This document shows positions 1 to 11,559 of a DNA stretch of 64,000 bases, piece after piece. The translations under genes and the position numbers were made by a program. The stretch is from contig NC_087071.1 in the NCBI RefSeq assembly GCF_963678635.1, positions 29,934,141-29,998,140 on the forward strand. The letters run 5' to 3'. Source of the stretch: Symsagittifera roscoffensis (taxonomy: Eukaryota; Xenacoelomorpha; Acoela; Convolutidae). The stretch's first letter is position 1; each line of letters begins with the position of its first letter. The notes beneath the pieces were generated by a model. The model was not told where the DNA came from. It did not search any database and was given only the letters and a program-made list of their open reading frames with translations.

Positions 1-395
1 ACTGCATTTGGTGGTTTTAGCCATAAAAGTTCAATTTTACATTTTCACATAGAAATATATACCAAAAAAGTAACTTTTTCAGTATGGCTAGATAACTTTT
101 AGTTTGAAATTATGATGCTTGAGAAAAAAATTCCTGTTTTTTACAAATTTAATTTAATTTTAGCAAATGAAACAAAAGATAACAATCGTGTATCAAAAAT
201 AAACATTTTCTTGTGATTTTTGGATTTTTTGGGTGAGAAACTCATCCTGGACTACGTTATAAACACGAAAAAGTCAAACTTTGCATGCGAATTCTTTTTT
301 TCGTAAAATTTATATTTAACACAACAGCAAGTTTCCAGCCAAAAAAAGGACAAAAAATTTTTTACCTCAAACTTTTATTTTTGTTTATGAGAACA
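1..395. other. AT-rich sequence without recognisable gene
   Basis: Very AT-rich with many A and T runs. No reading frame resembles a protein and I see no RNA gene. It precedes the ATGATAAGCA repeat region and may be part of it. Confidence 0.5.
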
Positions 396-1575
396 ATGCT
401 AATCATACAATTTTCATTCATGAAAATTTTATGATAAGCATTTTTCTGACCGACACTAAATTTTCTTTTTGATTTTCAAAATGCCCTCTATCATAGATAT
501 ACTTATTTGAATCTATTTAAAGTTACCCAGACACGTTTTTTGGTGATTTTTGAAAAAAAAAATTTTATGACAGAATGACTACTTTATAATTTTCTTACAT
601 TAAAATTGTATGATAAGCAATTTTTTTTTAAAAATATAAACCAATTTTTTAAAGACCAGAAAGCTTCAAAATAGACAATTAAACCAAAAATTTTCATTAA
701 AATTTTTAAAACACATTTTAAATTTTGTATGAATTTTCTATGATAAGCATTTTTTCCATAGACTTCATTTTGAAACTGTATGACAAGCATTTTTCTTCTA
801 TGAACGTCAACCCGGGCCTTTTCTACTCTAGAGAATTTTCAGATATTTATTACTTTATATTTGTATGTCTTTTTTGTCTACTTTTTTTGGCGTGTTGACG
901 TTGAATTTTAACCTTGCAAAACTGGAAAGAACTAAGTGATCGAAACTCAAACTGTTTTGGACAAAATTTTAAATTTTGGATTTTTTAAGCAGAATGTTTT
1001 GTTGATTTTACTTCTCCTATGGTGCTATAGTTTTATAATAATATGTGCATTTATTTTTTGCAGAGTTGAACATTTCTGGTGGAACCTGACTTCGCCTGAT
1101 ATCATATATTCATTTTTTTTAAATCTCGAGATAAATTTTAAAGCACCCCATTTGTTACACACATTTTTAATACACTCTGAATAAAAATGCAAATGTTGTC
1201 CCAATGCATTAGTTTTGATTATCCGCTTTTTGAAGTCACTGTTTGATAACAACAGCCCGGGTTGACATCCATACAAAAAGATGCTTATCATACATTTCCA
1301 TGCAAAAAAAATGGTTATCATACAATTCCATGCATCGGTTCTACGGAAAAAATGCTTATCATAGGATTTCCATATATGAAATTTGTATGATAAGCTTTGT
1401 TTTTTTTGAAAATTGCTTTCACGAAATCCTTTAAAAAGAGTTTTTTGGCAAGTTTAAATGAGCTTCATTCGTTTTCTGATTAAGTTAGATCAATTGGCAC
1501 ATCTTCCATTTTTTTGACAAAAAAAAACGTTTTCCATACAATTTCCATTCTCTGAAAATGGTATGATAAGCATTC
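396..1575. repeat. AT-rich foldback-like repeat region with ATGATAAGCA motifs
   Basis: The motif ATGATAAGCA, or its complement TGCTTATCAT, recurs with small changes near 398, 430, 610, 748, 779, 1280, 1311, 1350, 1390 and 1562, often next to TTTTT and to CATACAATTT/CCAT. Around 420 two copies face each other across a short centre and would form a hairpin. A core bounded by TCAACCCGGG near 808 and CCCGGGTTGA near 1256 is flanked by motif copies in opposite orientation, giving an overall inverted layout. The same motif and a TCAACCCGGG end return at 19409-20172. This looks like a non-coding foldback or MITE-type repeat; exact ends are unknown. Confidence 0.55.
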
Positions 1576-1860
1576 AGGAATCAACGCAACTGCTCAAGAG
1601 GAGCTGAACCATATCATTTTTCTGAAACTTTCGTTGAGAAATGGTCTTTTTTTTCTGCCAGTCGGGCTAGCTATTATCAATAATTTTTTCTTCGAGGACT
1701 GATAAGTCTTTCAGTATTTTTTGCATTGATTATTTGCAGTTTCACTTAAAAAAAATTTAACGCTGAACTTTCCGAAACGACCCCGTTTTTTTTCAAAAAA
1801 CCAAATTAAAAAATTGCTTCAGACTATCCGAAAAATTTGCCATTTTGACTTTTGTTCTAT
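1574..1860. repeat. Diverged direct repeat, left copy
   Basis: This segment aligns with 3207-3515. Shared landmarks in the same order are a CTCAAGA(A/G)-(A/G)AGCT block, TTGAGAAATG, CTGCCAGTC, GTTATCAA or CTATTATCAA, GAGGACTGAT or CAGGACTCAT, TGCATTGA or CGCATTGA, TTCACT and TGAAACG or CGAAACG. The copies differ by many substitutions and indels. No protein is visible. Confidence 0.5.
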
Positions 1861-2589
1861 ACAAATTTCTCTCTAATGCTTATAAAATTCTCTTATCGCT
1901 CTAAAAAGAAGCTAATTACGCAATGTTGACTAAAAGGGTATGGCCATGACAGCTAAGTCTATGAAAGCCTAGATGGCCGATTTTTTTGATAGAAGAAACT
2001 TTTTGAATTACGTTTTTTTAAGTCGGCAGCCTCGCAGGAAAATTGCTTTCACAATGCATCCTTAGTCAAAAATTAAACTGATTTGCAACTTTTTTTCATA
2101 CGAAATGGATAAAGACCTCATAATAAGTCCTGATTAGTGTTAGGTCTGATTAATGTTTTTTACGATTTCAGCTCAACAAGAAATATTCGATATTAAGCAT
2201 TCGAAATTACCGTTTGCAATGGAGAATAATTACATAAAATAGGATCTAAATTTTAAACTATGCCAGTAGACTGAGTTAAATGTAGATCAGATGGCAAAAT
2301 TTTTTAAAAGAAGTTTCTTTGAAAGGTAAGGATCATACTAGCTTGATCGAGATAGTCGATTAAAACATATAAAAACTCAGATTGCCGTTTTCATCGAAAA
2401 AGAGTTTTTTTTTAAACAAATTAATTTACAGATTTCAGCTCATTAAAAGGGTTTTTGTTTTTTTCAAAACATTGGAAACTTTGCATTAGAATGAACACAT
2501 TTCCCATTTAACCCTAAAATAGCTGGTGTCCAAAAAAAATGTTGATCACGTGGACGGAGAGAAAATTGAATGTAAACTAAAAACAAAAG
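1861..2589. other. AT-rich non-coding stretch
   Basis: No recognisable gene, RNA or clear repeat. It is the unique-looking spacer between the two copies of the direct repeat described at 1574 and 3207. Confidence 0.4.
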
Positions 2590-2940
2590 CACAACCCCAA
2601 AATTTTGATTTGGCTCACTTACAATTTCTCATATTTGTTGATTTTGAAATAACTAAATTAGAGGAACGCTGAAAAACTTTTAACAATTGCTTCTCCATGA
2701 ACTTTTAAAATTTTCTTAGCCAAGGTTTTTTGAGGGCTAACAAGTGTTTTATTCCAACCCCAATTGCTCAACCTCAAAATTTTGGCTTGGCTCACATCCA
2801 GATTTCTCATATTTACTATTTTTTGGAAAAATCATTTGAAGGATTTTTAGAAAGCACTTATCAGGAGCCTGCACAACAAACAAGCTGAGGTTCCTTGGCC
2901 ATGTTGCTGAAGGCTAAAACTTATTTTTCTTAGCCGTAAT
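2590..2940. repeat. Local two-copy repeat of about 177 bp
   Basis: AAAATTTTG(A/G)(T/C)TTGGCTCAC followed by TTTCTCATATTT appears near 2597 and again near 2775. Both are followed by a block ending in CTTAGCCAAGG or CCTTGGCCATG and then TGAGGGCTAAC or TGAAGGCTAAA. This is a diverged tandem duplication without coding potential. Confidence 0.45.
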
Positions 2941-3206
2941 TTTTTTTATAGTCAAAAGGTGACTTTTTTTAAAACGTACAGTGAAAATGCCATTTTATAA
3001 TCTGAAAACAGTGGCAAATCAAGATTACAGCACCAGGATTATTTCCATTCTGAAAAAAATTCTATTGGTTTTTTATTTTAAATCATTTTTCTCAACTTAT
3101 CTTATGTTGAATCACTCGAATCCTGATCGGGTTGTCAGAGTAACTACACTTCCTTGCAGAATATCGAGGCTTTGATAGACCTTTTTGGAAAGCTTTCTTT
3201 TGTTTT

Positions 3207-3515
3207 GGATCACAGCAACCACTCAAGAAAAGCTCAACCAAATTATTTTTGTTTTTTTGAAATCGCAAAGAGTTTTATTGAGAAATGACTTTTTTCTGCT
3301 GCCAGTCAGGCTGTTATCAAGTAACTTTTCCAGGACTCATAATATTCGTTATCGTAGTTATCGCAATGTAATTATTGCAAAAATTATCGCATTGACTTGT
3401 TTGTAGCTTCACTCAAAAGACCATGAAAAGAGCTGTCTGAAACGCCCCAAGTTTTGCTATACATCAAAAAAAAATTTCGACCAATCGGAAATTTTGCGAA
3501 ATTTGACTTTCGCCC
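3207..3515. repeat. Diverged direct repeat, right copy
   Basis: Partner of 1574-1860, about 1.63 kb downstream in the same orientation, with the landmarks in the same order. It could be one duplication of the whole interval or two insertions of one repeat family. Confidence 0.5.
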
Positions 3516-4299
3516 CAATCCTGACTTTCGCTTGTGCGTTTGAAGTTTTTCTTCCACTAAGGTACGCACCTTTTTGGCTAGCTCAATTGTGTCTCCAAAC
3601 AGCAGAGTAGGTAATTGATTATGACGAATCAACTGTATCACTGTTTTAGTTGTTAGGAATAAGTATATGGGAATCCGTTTTAGATAAAATCGGTGTAAAG
3701 GAGCCAAATGATTCAATCAATTTAGCAATTAGATCTGTTTGAACTTTCAGGTTGAACAAATGAAATAGCTCTGTTTAGCGGACGTATAATAAAATCAGTT
3801 TAATTTGTTTTGTAATCAGTATAAATTGGTTTAGGTTCTAAATTTTGAAACCTAAGTCGAAAGCTTTAGTCCAGCTTGATTCGTACGCGATTTCTCGCAA
3901 AAAAAGACCAAAACTGCTGCATTGGATGGAGTTTGTTACTTGTAAAGATCCGTTGGTTATCAAACTGAACCTTTGAATGATTAAAAACTGACTTTTACGC
4001 AGTATCAAAATGTGCAGTTTTTTGAACTGAGCCTGTTGTGTAGCTTACTTTTGTGCATAGTGGAGTCAATGTGTTTCTTAAAAAAAACTAAATTATAAGT
4101 ACTGTTTTTTTTAAAAAAAAAACCTTGCTATTCTGAGTGGTTTGATACTTAAAATTACCAATCAATCATTTGTCGGCTATAGTCTTCCGGTACCCATTTT
4201 TGCTTGCTTTGAAAAGTCTTTGAACTTTTTCAAATAACTCCATGCTAGTTGAGGATCCCTATAAGGGACCATGCCTTGAATTCTTTGTATATTGCTGGA
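3516..4299. other. AT-rich non-coding stretch
   Basis: No gene, RNA or repeat recognised. The short reading frames here look random and are rich in Phe, Lys, Leu and Asn. Confidence 0.4.
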
Positions 4300-6175
4300 A
4301 GGGGATAAAACTCTGAGGTAAAACGTCTTGATGTTATTATCAGAAGTACGGTTAAAATATTTTAAGGCAGTTTAGTGTACATCAGTCTTTTAAGAAGAAC
4401 TCGTCATAAAGATGACGGATTTAGGTGAGAGGGCTATCCTTAGTCTAATCTTGAGCAGGAATTTCTTTTAATAATCATTTTTGTTTCGTTTGATTTTTCT
4501 CTAGAAAAAAATTAAGGCAAATTTATTAGAGAAACGTTATTAAACAATTGAAGGGCTCGACAAAAAATGTGATAACTATTGTATATCGAAGCTAGGATGA
4601 TAAAACTTCGAAGTTAAGCGTAAATTTTAACAAACTGAATGTTTTTTTTTTCAGATAAACGGTTAAAACTGTTTCAGTCATTTCTTCGGTCATTTTTTGT
4701 AGTTACACGGCTTTTTTAACCAATACACATCAGTTTCTTAAGGAAAATTTGTCCTAGGGATGACGACACATTTAAGTGCGAGGGGTATCATTTGTTCGAT
4801 CTTGAGGCAGGCTTTCTCTTATTATCCGAATTTGTTCGTTTTGATAAGTAATTAGAATGAAAATATGAACTATAAAAGAGAAACTTCAAAAACAGTTGAA
4901 GGGCTCGACAAAATGTGTGATTTTATTGTATATTGAAGCTAGGATGATAAAATTTTAAAGTTAAGCGTAAAATACAACATTTTTGGCTGACTTCATTATC
5001 AGATGTTTTGTTGAAATAGTTTAAATCTTTTTGTTGGTCATTGATGTTGTTACAGGTCTTTTTTTGTAATGAGTACCCGTCAGTTTTTTTAAAAAACATT
5101 TCAACGTGAAGATGATGGATAAAAAAGCAAGTAACATCATTTGTTCATTCTTAAGTGGGGCTTTCTCCTAGTGCCCGAAATTGATTGTTTTATTATGTAT
5201 TCAGGAAAATGCATATTTATTTGAAAAACGTTAAAAACATTTGGAGGGCTTAATGAAACATCTGATAATTCAATGAATCATAAAACTAGGAGAATACAAC
5301 CTTGAGATTAGGCAAAAAAAAACAGTTTTGATGATTTTATTATCAGATGTAGTGTTAAAATTTTTTCGCGTGCTTTTTTGGTCTTTTTTGTCGTTATAGG
5401 CCTTTTTTATTTATGAGTACACATCAGTTTTCAAGAAGAACTCGTCGTAGAGGTGACACACTTAGATGCGAGGATTTTCATTTGTTCGATCTTGAGTAGG
5501 ATTTTCTTTTAGTCTCCCACTTTGTTTGTTTTGATAAGTGTTTAGGAAAAAGATTTGCATATTTATTTGTGAAACTTTCAAAACAGTTGCAGGGTTGGAT
5601 ACAAATTTTGAACCCCATTGATAAAATTTTGAGGTTGAGAGTAGAATACGATAGAGTTTATGATGTTTTTTTCTGATGTACGGTTAGATTAATTTTGGTT
5701 AGTTTTTTTTTCTATTATAGTTGTTACAGGTATTTTTTTAAATGGGGTACAAATCAATCTGTCAAAAACAAAACGTTGTAGAAATGATGAGTTTAAGTAA
5801 AAGTGGTACCTTTCGTTTGATCTTGAAAAGAGTTTTCTCGCGATTTTCCATATGTTTTTTTTTGGTATATAGGGAAAATTTTTGCAGATTTGTAAGAAAA
5901 ACTTTGATAATAGCTCGATAACAGACTTAATAACTATATTTGCTTTGAATATAACATGATACAACCATGATAATTGTTGTAAAATAAAACATACTGATGA
6001 TGTTTTCATCCGCTTTGCTGTTAAAACAGTTTTAAACAGTTCTCTTGTCAATTTCAGATGTTACAGGTCTGGTTTTTTTACACAGAGTGCACATCTTTTT
6101 TTAACGAGTATCTCTTGCTACAATTGATGAATTCAATTAAGAGTACCACCTTTAATGATCCTTGCTCTGGAAGAT
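4300..6175. repeat. Tandem satellite, about 346-bp monomer, about 5 copies
   Basis: The anchor GAAGGGCTCGACAAA near 4550 returns in changed form near 4898, 5243, 5588 and 5915, a spacing of about 330-348 bp. A second anchor, ACACATCAGTTT or a variant, follows in each monomer, as does a block meaning roughly ATTTGTTCGATCTTGAG. Divergence rises from left to right, the last monomers being hardest to align. The array runs up to the GTT microsatellite. Reading frames in it are by-products. Confidence 0.75.
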
Positions 6176-6281
6176 TTTGTTGCTGTTGTTGTCGTTGTTG
6201 CTGTAGATGTTGTCGTTGTTGCTTAGTTGTTCCGTTGTTGCTCTTGTTGTTTTTTCTTTGTTGGTGTTGTTGTTGTTCCGC

Positions 6282-6333
<52 letters not shown>

Positions 6334-6335
6334 CT
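6176..6335. repeat. GTT trinucleotide microsatellite
   Basis: A pure (GTT)n run of about 17 units at roughly 6282-6333 is preceded by a degenerate part from 6176 containing TTGTCGTTGTTGC-like units. The poly-Asn or poly-Val peptides it could encode are not evidence of a gene. Confidence 0.9.
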
Positions 6336-6489
6336 GAAATGAGATTTTCATTTTTTTTCTTTCCTTGAGTTCAAAATACATTTTTTCTGTTAAACAATTG
6401 GATGTAGTCAACCGAAAACGTCACGTACGCTGTACTTGACAATGTCAAATATGTCTTTTTATGTGTTCATCCTTGATGCGGTTTTTTGT

Positions 6490-9400
6490 GGTACAAATTT
6501 TTTCATTTTTCAGGACACTGTGTTGCTAAGTAAGCTGTTTTGATGGCTTCAATGATGTTGCATTCATCAAATCTACTGGGGTAGTGATCGTTGCAGAAGC
6601 GAAATCCCGTTGCTGTGTTTTTTGCCTGAAAGAAATTTTCGTCACAGTACTGGTAATTTTCCTTTCTTTTTGGTCTTGACTACCAGACATTCTTGTTTTC
6701 ACAAATTTGAAAGTCAGTGGTGCCTCTTTGGGGTTGGTAATGCACTGTTTAATTGTTAATGGTAACTGGGAGTGCTTGATTTTTGAACTCAGGTTTTTTC
6801 TTGAAACGTGTGTTTTTATGTATTCATCAGTAATGCGGTTTGTCTCTTCCATATTCGAGGACAGTGTCTGGCTGAAAAAAATTATCTTGATGTAGTCATT
6901 TTTCTTCATTTTTTGAGTTCTACTAGAGTAGCAATCCTTAGATCAGCGAAATTGCGCTGGAGTATTTTTGTCTCTAAAAAAGGTCACAAAATGGTAGTTT
7001 CCACTAGCTTCTGGTCTGGGCTACTGAATGTTTCTTGAGTTTTCACAATTTTGATATATACAGCGACGCTTTTTTGGGTTCATAAGGTGTTGTGCACAGA
7101 TTGACGGTTCCTAGGAGTACTTGGTTTTTGATTTTGGACATAAGATTTTGTGTTTATGTAAAATGTCTTCTTATCTGTTCATCCTTGATGCGATTTTTCG
7201 TGATACAAATTAGTCCATATTTCAGGACAGTGTTTGGCTAGTTAAGTCATCTTGGTGTGTTCGTTGATCTTTTTATCCATCAAAGTACTGAGGTAGCGAT
7301 CGTTGCAGAAGTGAATTTGCTTTGTACTGTTTTTTTTCGTCCGAAAAAGTTTGTGGTTACAGCACTGGTATTTTTGTTTCTTTTTTGGTCTTGACTGCCA
7401 GACATTCGTTTTTTTTACAGTTTTCAAAAATATTGGTGCGTTTTTAGAGTTGATAAGGCACCGTTTGATTTTTACTGGTACCTGGGATTGCTTGATTTTT
7501 GAACTCAGGTTTTTTTTTCACGAAACGTGCCTTTTTATGTGTTTATCAGCGATGCGGTTTTTCTCGTTACAAGTTTATCCATATTTGAGGACAGTGACTG
7601 GCTAAAATAATCATCTCGATGTGCTAGGCTTTGTTCGTTTCTTCAAATTCACTAGTGTTTCAATCGTTGCAATCGCGAAATTTCGCTGGAGTGCTTTTTA
7701 TCTCAATCAAGTATCACAAAATGTTGGTTTCCACCAGCTTCTGATCTTGGCCACTGAATTTTTCTTGAGTTTTCACAGGTTTAAAATATACAGCAAAACT
7801 TTGTTTGGTTGTTAATGCGTTGTCAATTTTTTGAAAATTCCTGGGAGTACTTAGTTTTTGATTTTGGACTTCATGTTTCTGAAATATGTCTTTTTAAAAG
7901 TTCATCCTTGATACGATCCTTCGTACAATTTTGTTCATATTTCAGGACAGTATGTGGCTAGTTAAGTCATCTTGATGTGTTCATTGTTGCTCCATTCATC
8001 AAGGCTGCCGAAGTGGCGATCGTTGCAGAAGCAATTTTGCTATGTGGTGTCTTTTTTTTTGTTCGAAAAAAATTGACGTCACAGTACTGGTAGTTTTCCT
8101 TCCTTTTTGGTCTTGACTACCAGACAGTTCTTGTTTACACAATTTTTAGAGATAGTGGTGCCTTTTTGGGGTTGGTAATGAAATGTTTACTTGTTATTGG
8201 TACCTTACAGTGCCTAAATTTTGAGTTGAGTTTCTTTTTGAAACGTGTCTTTTTATCTTTTTATCAGTGATGCGGTTTTTCTCGTTTCGTTACATGTTTT
8301 TCCAGTTTTGAGGACAGTGTCTGGATTAAATAGTTTTCTTCGTATGCTTCTTTTTGTTCATTTTTTCAATTCTTCTAGGGTAGCAATTGTTGCACAAGCG
8401 AAACTGCGCTGGAGTGTTTTTTGTCCCAATTAATTGTCACAAACTGTAGTTTCCACTAGCTTCTAGTCTTGGCTACTGAGTGTTTTTTGAGTTTTCCCAA
8501 GTTTGAAATATGAAGCGACACTTTTTTGGGTTGACAATGCGTTGTGGACCTGATAACAATTCCTGGAAAAACTTAGCTTTTGGTTTGGACCTAAAATTTG
8601 TGAAATAAGTCTTTTTTTTTGGTGTTCATTGGTCATCCTTAATGCAATTTTTTGTTGTACAAATTTTTTCATTATTCAGAATAGGATGTGACTAGTAGAG
8701 TCATCTTTATTTGTTCATTGTTGTTCAATTCATCAAGTATACTGGGATAGCGATCGATGCAGAAGCGAACTTCCGATGTGTTTTTTGTCCGAAAAAATTT
8801 GTCACACTGCTTGTAGTTTCATTACTGTTCTTAGCTACGAGACCATCCTTGAGTTTTCACAAACTTGAAACTCAGTGGTGCTTTCTGGGGGCTGGAAATG
8901 CGTTGCTGACCTTTTAAAGACAATTTGGTGTGCTTTTTTGAAGATTTTATGCTGTTTTTCTTGAAATTTGTCTTTTTAATGGTTTGTCAGTGATGCGGGT
9001 TTTTTAGCTGTTTTTCATTTGTTTTCATTTCAAAAAAGGTGTGCTGCTAAAATAGTCAACTTGATGTGCTCATTTTTTTTTTCAATTTTTTATGTCCACT
9101 GAGGTAGCAATCGTTGCAGAAGCGAATTTGCGCTGGGGTGTTTTTATTCGAAAGCGTTGTCGACATTACTGGTAGTTTTATTACGTTTTGATTTTGGCTA
9201 CCTGACCTTCCTTGAGATTTGACAAAATTGAAAGTCAGTGGTGCTTTTTGGGGGTTGTTATTGCGTTCTTGACTTGTTAAAGTTAGCTGGGAGGGCTTGT
9301 TTTTTAAATTTTTTGCTGTTTACTTGAAATATGTCTGTTTATGTGTTTATCAGTGATGCGGGATTTCCAGTTGCGAGTACTTTCATTTTTGAGGAAGGTG

Positions 9401-10850
9401 TGTTGCTATTATAGTCATCTTGATGGGGTCATTTTTGTTCATTTCTTCAATTCTACTAAAATAGCATTCGTTGCACTAGCGAAACTGGGCTGGAATGTTT
9501 TTTGTCTTAATAAAGTTGTCACAAAGTAGTAGTTTCCACTAGTTTCTGGTCTTAGCTACTGATTTTTTTTGAGTTTGTACAAGTTTGAAATAGGTAGCGA
9601 CGCTTCTTCGGGTTGATAATGTATTGCGAACTAATTGACGGTTCTTGGGAGTACTTAGTTTTTCATTTTGGACTATATGTTACAGAAATATGTCTTTTTA
9701 TGAGTTCATTGTTCATCCTTGATGCAATTTTTTGTGGCGCAAATTTTGCATTTTTCAGGATCATGTGTGACTAGTAGATTCATCTTGATGGGCTCATTGT
9801 TGTTACATTCATCAAGCACACTGGAGTAACGATCGTTGCGGAAGCGATTTTGCGCTGTGGTGTTTTTATTCGAAAGCGTTGTCGTCACACTACTGGTAGT
9901 TTCAATACTTTTTGTTTTTGGCTACAAGACTTTCCTTGAGATTTGACAAAATTGAAAGTCAGTGGTGCTTTTAGGGGTTTTTTAATGCGTTCTTGACTAG
10001 TTAAAGTTAGCTGGGAGGGCTTATTTCTTAAAAATTTTATGCTGTTTTATTTGAAATATGTCTTTTAATGTGTTTATCAGTAATGCGGGATTTCTAGTTA
10101 CAATTGTTTTCTTTTTTGAGGAAGGTGTATTGCTATTATAGTCATCTTGATGTGCTCAATTTTTTCAATTCTTCATGTCTACTGAGGTAGCGATCGTTGC
10201 AGAAGCGAACGTGAGCTGGAGTGTTTTGTCTCAAAAAAGTTGTCACAAAATGGTAGTTTCCACTAGCTTCTGGTCTTGACTACTGAATGTTTCTTGAGTT
10301 TTCACAAGTTTGAAATTCACAGCGACGCTTTTCTGGTTTATAATGACATGCGGATTTGTTGACGATTCCTGGGAGCACTTTGTTCTTGATTTTCACTGTA
10401 CGTTTCTGAAATATGACTGTTTGTGTTCTTCCCTGATGTTATTTTTTGTGGTACAAGTTTTTTCATTTTCCAGGACAGCGTCGTGTGATTAGTAGAGTCA
10501 TCTTGATTTGTTCATTGTTGTTCAATTCATCAAGTATACTGGGATAGCGATCGATGCAGAAGCGAACTTCCGCTGTGGTGTTTTTTGTCCGAAAAGAATT
10601 GTCACACTGCTGGCTGTTAGTTTCATTAATTTTGTTCTCGGCCATGAGACCTTCCTTGAGTTTTGACAAACTTGAAAGTCAGTGGTGCGTTGTGGGGGTT
10701 GCTAATGTTTTGTTGACTTGTTAAAGATAGCTGGGAATGCTTATTTAATGTTTTTATGCTGTTTTTCATGGAGTATGTCTTTTTATTTTTTGTTCGGTTC
10801 AATTTGAGCGAATGCTCTAATTTCAATTTTGCATTGGGCAAGTAGTTTTA
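6490..10850. repeat. Tandem satellite, about 358-bp monomer, about 12 copies
   Basis: The anchor GCGATCGTTGCAGAAGCGA and its variants occur near 6585, 6940, 7296, 7660, 8015, 8385, 8750, 9105, 9463, 9827, 10186 and 10544, a spacing of about 355-370 bp. Each monomer also holds TTTTGAGGACAG or TTTCAGGACAG, TTCTGGTCTTGGCTAC or GGTCTTGACTAC, and CTTGAGTTTTCACAA-like blocks. Two monomer types, one with TTTCAGGA and one with TTTGAGGA before the anchor, alternate over most of the array, so the higher-order unit is near 720 bp. Identity is moderate; I see no protein-coding logic. Confidence 0.85.
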
Positions 10851-11335
10851 TGTTGTAAACTTTAATTTTAGGAAGATTCCCAATTTACATTAACTATTTT
10901 TGAATCACCAACAAGTTTTCTATTAGATTTTTATTTGCAAAATTTTTCGAGTTTTTAGTATCGTTTATCAGTTTCCGTTTCTGTCGCTGAGTAGTTTTTC
11001 AATTGAATAGTTGTGAATAACCATTGTCATCTTTGAGGTAGGTTACTTTTTGGTTGATCCTTTGCATATAAAAGTTTGTTAGTTTTCATGCAATCAACTA
11101 CATTTGAGCTCAAAACTTGAAGCATCTTTTGTAAATGTTCCTGATCATAAACAATTTTTGATACAGTCAACTTAGTATAGAGCTCAAAAGGTATAATAAA
11201 AAATTTAGCTGACGGTTACGTGTTGAACGGTTGTTTTTTAAAAAATGCCTTTTTTGATTGATGCATCGAGCAAAGGCCTCTATTAATGTAATCAAAACGT
11301 GGTTTCGAATAGTTTGGCGTTGATTTAGTCCATTG
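10851..11335. other. Non-coding stretch before the assembly gap
   Basis: AT-rich, with no recognisable gene or repeat. It lies between the 358-bp satellite and the run of Ns. Confidence 0.4.
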
Positions 11336-11535
11336 NNNNNNNNNNNNNNNNNNNNNNNNNNNNNNNNNNNNNNNNNNNNNNNNNNNNNNNNNNNNNNNNN
11401 NNNNNNNNNNNNNNNNNNNNNNNNNNNNNNNNNNNNNNNNNNNNNNNNNNNNNNNNNNNNNNNNNNNNNNNNNNNNNNNNNNNNNNNNNNNNNNNNNNNN
11501 NNNNNNNNNNNNNNNNNNNNNNNNNNNNNNNNNNN
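11336..11535. other. Assembly gap (200 N)
   Basis: Exactly 200 N characters, probably a scaffold join of unknown true length. Frames that cross it are meaningless. The retroelement relic to its right begins within about 25 bases, so the rest of that relic may lie in the gap. Confidence 0.99.
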
Positions 11536-11559
11536 CCTATTTTGCAAGCATAGGCTCAT

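Noticed and set aside
584-3716. Frames of 60-110 codons in the left AT-rich region
   Set aside because: Composition follows base content (Phe, Lys, Asn, Leu); no motif and no conservation between the direct-repeat copies.
6058-6411. Poly-Asn or poly-Val proteins
   Set aside because: Translation of the GTT microsatellite only.
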